The notes below the pieces were generated by a model that saw only the letters and a list, made by a program, of their open reading frames with translations, had not been told where the DNA came from and made no database searches. The position numbers were made by a program, and so were the translations under genes. 33,087 nucleotides of DNA, from positions 1 to 33,087 of the forward strand of contig JALFLK010000003.1 of assembly GCA_022774755.1 (NCBI GenBank), given 5' to 3'. This document shows, in pieces, positions 30,245-33,087 of this stretch (within the stretch, counting starts at the first letter, position 1; each line of letters begins with the position of its first letter). This DNA comes from a bacterium (GTDB lineage Bacteria > Bacillota > Clostridia > Oscillospirales > Acutalibacteraceae).

Positions 30245-30658
30245 ATGAATATTGTAATTGTAGGATGCGGCAAGGTGGGGGCTACCATTGCAAAACAGCT
30301 TGACGCAGAAGGTCACGACATTGTGGTTATTGATAAAGACCCCGGTCCTATTGTAGCAAAGTCAATGCCTAAAATCCGCAACTATGCGGCGTTTCTGTAT
30401 ATTATCTATATCGGGATTTTTGCCCTGAGTATGATAATTGTCGCTGCGGATAATTTTGATTTTACGACTACATTCACAAGCGTCGCCGCAACCCTTAACA
30501 ACACGGGCCCCGGCTTAGGCGATGTGGGCACGGTGGGTAATTATTCCGCATTTTCTCCCATATCAAAGCTTGTTTTGAGCTTTGATATGCTTGCAGGAAG
30601 GCTTGAGCTTTTTCCGCTTTTGATTTTATTTTCACCCTCTGCATGGAAGAAAAGCTGA
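30245..30658 (+). pseudogene. In-frame fusion of trkA 5' end to trkH 3' end (deletion remnant)
   Basis: The 137-residue frame joins two potassium-uptake genes. Residues 1-34 are the start of TrkA, the NAD-binding regulatory subunit (MNIVIVGCGKVGATIAKQL, then the HDIVVIDKDP strand). From about residue 42 on the sequence is the C-terminal end of TrkH, the membrane channel subunit: a membrane span (FLYIIYIGIFALSMIIVA), SVAATLNNTGPGLGDVG, and the final FDMLAGRLELFPLLILFSP helix. A deletion starting in trkA and ending in trkH would produce this. The promoter and the GAGGC site before the ATG are kept, so the chimera may be expressed, but it lacks most of both proteins. A 14-bp repeat array follows immediately. 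I rate normal K+ transport as very unlikely. Confidence 0.82.
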
Positions 30659-30661
30659 CGC

Positions 30662-30831
30662 TGTCCGTAAAGTCTTATTCGGCAAATTCCGTTCGGCAAA
30701 TTCCGTTCGGAAAGTCTTATTCGGCAAATGCAGTCCGGCAAATGTTGCCCGATAAATTCTGCTCGGTAAATCCCATTCGGTAAATACAATTCGGCAATTT
30801 TTATCCGGCGAGTTCTGTTCGGATGAGGTAA
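30662..30831. repeat. 14-bp tandem repeat, eleven units plus a degenerate one
   Basis: Model TTCGGCAAATNNNN. Units begin every 14 bases from 30678 to 30818; units 1 and 2 are identical (TTCGGCAAATTCCG) and later ones drift. A related 16-base block precedes them at 30662. The array joins the trk remnant to the ABC-F gene and ends beside its ribosome binding site. There are no constant spacers, so it is not CRISPR. Confidence 0.93.
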
Positions 30832-30865
30832 TTTGATTTTTATTTTTTCGGAAAGGAAGATAGTC

Positions 30866-32779
30866 TTGTCCATACTGTCTGTTCACAATTTAAGAATGGA
30901 TTTTGTTGAGCGGAATCTTTTTGATGATGTTACCTTTGACATTGAAAAAGGCGACAAAATCGGCTTTATCGGGGCTAACGGCGTGGGCAAAACTACACTT
31001 TTCAGAATTATCAACGGCGAGCTTGCCCCAACCGGCGGCGATGTTTACACCTCCAAGGATACAGTGATTGGTTATATGGAACAGCACGCCTGCAAAAATC
31101 CTGAAAGAAGCGTTTATGATGAGCTTTTGTCTGTTTTCCGCTTTTTGCAGGAATACGAAAGGGAGCTTAAAGCCTTAGAGATAAAAATCAGTCAGATAAA
31201 CTCTGCCGGCAGGGATTCTTCGGAGCTTGACAGCCTTGTGATGCGGCAGTCCTTTTTGCTTGAAGAATATCAGAAAAGCGGAGGGCTTACCTACCAAAGC
31301 CGTACACGCTCTGCGCTTTCGGGCTTGGGCTTTAAAGAAAGCGAGTTTAATATGCCCACAGGCAGATTAAGCGGAGGTCAGCGTTCAAAGCTGAGCCTTG
31401 CAAAGCTTCTGCTTTCAAAGGCAAATATGCTGCTGCTTGACGAGCCTACAAACCATCTGGATATTCCGTCGGTCAACTGGCTGGAGGGATTTATCAAGGA
31501 GTTCAAAGGCTCTATGCTTATCATCAGCCACGACAGGTATTTTCTCGACAGCGTTACAAACCGCACCGTTGAGCTTGAACACTGCAAGCTGAGAGCCTAC
31601 AAGGGTAATTACTCGGAATTTATTAAGAAAAAGGAAGCCTATGAGGACTCCCTTAAAAATAAATATGAAAATGATTTAAAAGAAATTAAGCGCATTGAGG
31701 GCATTGTTGAACAGCAGAAACGCTGGGGCAGAGAGCGAAACTTCATCACCGCCGCCAGCAAGCAGAAAGAGGCTGACAGAATAAAGGAACAGCTTGTTGC
31801 GCCCGAAAGCGAGCTTGAAAGCATCCGTATGCACTTTGAAATCCGCAGAGAAACAGGCGACGATGTGCTTGTCTGCCGGGATTTAAGCAAATCTTTCGGC
31901 GAAAAGCACCTTTTTGACAATGTGAACATCCACATAAAAAAGGGCGAGAGGGTATTTATCGTGGGCGCAAACGGATGCGGAAAGACCACGCTTTTTAATA
32001 TCCTCACCTGCAAAATCGCCCCCGACAGGGGAGAGGTGCGCTTGGGCGCAAATGTTGATTTGGGATATTTTGACCAGATGCAGAATAATCTTGATTTGGA
32101 GAAAACCGCCATTGACGAGGTTTGGGATTCGTTCCCCAATTTAACCCGGACTCAAATCAGAACGGCGTTGGGTTCGTTTTTGTTTAAAGGAGACCGTGTG
32201 TTTAAGCCCCTTAAAAATATGAGCGGAGGAGAGAGGGCGAGGGTGGCTTTGCTTAAGCTTATGCTTGACGGAAGCAACTTTTTGCTTTTGGACGAGCCCA
32301 CCAATCATCTTGACGCCTCATCAAGGGAACAGCTTGAAAAAACTCTTAAAGAATACAAGGGAACTATGCTTGTTATCAGCCACGACAGGTATTTTATCAA
32401 TAAGCTTGCCCACAGGATTCTTGTTATGGAGCCTGACGGGCTGAAAGAATATATAGGAAATTACGATAACTACTTGGAAAAAACCAAAAATTGTGTTATT
32501 ATAAGTGACAGCCCCTCCGAAGAAAAGGAGTCAAAGGGCAAAAATGACTATATGCTCCAAAAGCAGAGGCAGTCTGAGGAGCGCAAAAGAAAGACTCAGC
32601 TTGCAAAAACCGAAAGGCTTATTGAAGAGCTTGAAGCAGAAATTGAGGTAACCAATCAAACGCTTACAAGCGATGAGGTGACCTCTGACTACGAAAAGCT
32701 GGTGGAGCTTACCCAAAAGCTGGAAAATCTCAACGCTCGGCTTGAACAGGCTTACGACCTGTGGGGAGAGCTTTCTTAA
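30866..32779 (+). CDS. ABC-F family ATPase
   Basis: A 637-residue soluble protein with two ABC domains and no membrane spans; ABC-F proteins act on ribosomes in translation or antibiotic protection. Domain 1 has GANGVGKTT, the signature RLSGGQRSKLSLAKLLL and MLLLDEPTNHLD. The inter-domain linker (about 245-320) is Lys/Glu-rich and helical, with KRWGRERNF. Domain 2 has GANGCGKTT, MSGGERARVALLKLML and FLLLDEPTNHLD. The C-terminus (about 560-637) is a charged coiled coil. The start is a TTG at 30866, six bases after AAGGAAGA, because the family's conserved start (ILSVHNLRMDF) begins there. The subtype is not certain; the length and coiled coil are closest to the Uup/YkpA-like housekeeping groups, and nothing marks it as a resistance determinant. 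Confidence 0.92.
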   Translation: MSILSVHNLRMDFVERNLFDDVTFDIEKGDKIGFIGANGVGKTTLFRIINGELAPTGGDVYTSKDTVIGYMEQHACKNPERSVYDELLSVFRFLQEYERELKALEIKISQINSAGRDSSELDSLVMRQSFLLEEYQKSGGLTYQSRTRSALSGLGFKESEFNMPTGRLSGGQRSKLSLAKLLLSKANMLLLDEPTNHLDIPSVNWLEGFIKEFKGSMLIISHDRYFLDSVTNRTVELEHCKLRAYKGNYSEFIKKKEAYEDSLKNKYENDLKEIKRIEGIVEQQKRWGRERNFITAASKQKEADRIKEQLVAPESELESIRMHFEIRRETGDDVLVCRDLSKSFGEKHLFDNVNIHIKKGERVFIVGANGCGKTTLFNILTCKIAPDRGEVRLGANVDLGYFDQMQNNLDLEKTAIDEVWDSFPNLTRTQIRTALGSFLFKGDRVFKPLKNMSGGERARVALLKLMLDGSNFLLLDEPTNHLDASSREQLEKTLKEYKGTMLVISHDRYFINKLAHRILVMEPDGLKEYIGNYDNYLEKTKNCVIISDSPSEEKESKGKNDYMLQKQRQSEERKRKTQLAKTERLIEELEAEIEVTNQTLTSDEVTSDYEKLVELTQKLENLNARLEQAYDLWGELS

Positions 32780-32832
32780 TAAGGCGTGGGGCATATCAGG
32801 CACAAAAGTGCAATAAGAAAAGTTTAATAAAA

Positions 32833-32909
32833 CCGCCTGTGGCGCAGCTGGATAACGCAACAGATTCCGATTCTGGAGAACGGGGGTTCAAATCCCTTCA
32901 GGCGGGCCA
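32833..32909 (+). tRNA. tRNA-Arg (CCG)
   Basis: The acceptor CCGCCTG/CAGGCGG is perfect. The anticodon loop TTCCGAT gives CCG, the T-arm is GGGGG-TTCAAAT-CCCTT with two wobbles, and GCCA is the encoded 3' end. It lies 53 bp after the ABC-F stop without an evident terminator between, so it may be co-transcribed. Confidence 0.93.
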
Positions 32910-32914
32910 ATAAA

Positions 32915-32944
32915 AATAAGCAGTGCGTAATTGCACTGCTTATT
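32915..32944. terminator. Hairpin after tRNA-Arg
   Basis: A perfect 12-bp stem (AATAAGCAGTGC / GCACTGCTTATT) with a 6-base loop. On the plus strand no T-run follows; on the minus strand TTTTATT follows. It is a terminator or processing stem. Confidence 0.55.
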
Positions 32945-33022
32945 CTGCATTATAGAAAATTGCACGGTTGCGCTCGGGCATAAAAGGATGTTTTCAGCAA
33001 AAGCTGTCTGCACGAATTGCGT

Positions 33023-33043
33023 GTCGAGGTACTCGACTTTTTT
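33023..33043 (+). terminator. Intrinsic terminator
   Basis: GTCGAG, loop GTA, CTCGAC, then TTTTTT. It lies about 115 bp past tRNA-Arg. The DNA between (32945-33022) holds no gene that I can support, but could be a short RNA. Confidence 0.65.
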
Positions 33044-33087
33044 GAAAATTACAAAACGCTCCCGGGCAGACTGCACTGCTCAGGGGC

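Noticed and set aside
30662..30831. CRISPR array
   Set aside because: Units are head-to-tail 14-mers without unique spacers of constant length, and no cas genes are near.
30541..30886. Minus-strand frames with repeated peptides across the 14-bp array
   Set aside because: The period of 14 bp is not a multiple of three; the repeated peptides merely reflect the DNA array.
32888..33076. 62-codon minus-strand frame at the window end
   Set aside because: It overlaps tRNA-Arg and the following hairpins and has no binding site.

Overview
The window looks like chromosome of a low-to-mid GC, spore-forming Clostridia, most likely an Oscillospiraceae/Ruminococcaceae-type gut Bacillota. The evidence is a complete spoIIAA-spoIIAB-sigF operon, an archaeal-type short ProRS, a MetA of the acetyl-CoA type, a one-domain-short ProB, RicT next to HolB, strong GGAGG ribosome binding sites and sigma-A promoters with 17-bp spacers. 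No phage, plasmid or CRISPR module is present; apart from short non-autonomous repeat elements this is core chromosome.

Layout. 1-142: right part of a short inverted-repeat element. 382-2452 (minus): an operon of a Cys-rich exported protein, an ECF sigma factor and an RsgI-type membrane anti-sigma factor. 2514-4101 (plus): a multi-membrane-span GT-C type glycosyltransferase with a repetitive acidic tail. 4175-12361 (minus): an aromatic amino acid cluster in the order aroE, aroK, DAHP synthase, tyrA, aroB, aroA, aroC, pheA, covering every step from DAHP synthase to prephenate dehydratase/dehydrogenase except 3-dehydroquinate dehydratase. 12416-15426 (plus): acpP, proS, metA, each with its own promoter. 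15508-18634 (plus): a plant-type glutamate-cysteine ligase and an unusual ATP-grasp ligase of glutathionylspermidine-synthase type, with copies of the repeat element on both sides of the first gene. 18792-20197 (minus): forespore sigma-F operon. 20334-23220 (minus): a TrmN6-like methyltransferase, rsmI and folC, overlapping by 4 bp. 23485-26016 (minus): ferredoxin, ricT, holB and a metallophosphoesterase. 26073-27056 (plus): three small unrecognised genes. 27209-29302 (minus): proB-proA. 29849-30046 (minus): tRNA-Tyr and tRNA-Thr. 30245-30658: a trkA/trkH deletion fusion. 30866-32779: an ABC-F ATPase, followed by tRNA-Arg(CCG).

How the parts work together. The aromatic cluster is the largest unit and would give Phe and Tyr from PEP and erythrose-4-phosphate if dehydroquinate dehydratase is encoded elsewhere. 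MetA and the thiol ligase pair form a sulfur-linked stretch. The sporulation operon, RicT and possibly the three small genes relate to development.

The points most worth attention are: the ligase pair, which should make a gamma-glutamyl-cysteine-derived thiol by a non-standard second enzyme; the repeat element that supplies the stop codon of the ligase gene; the ECF/RsgI/Cys-rich trio with a conserved Asn-Pro self-cleavage site; the in-frame trkA::trkH chimera; and the striking number of unrelated, degenerate short tandem arrays (unit 8-23 bp) that fill the gaps between genes. All function calls are from reading the sequence; no database search was possible.
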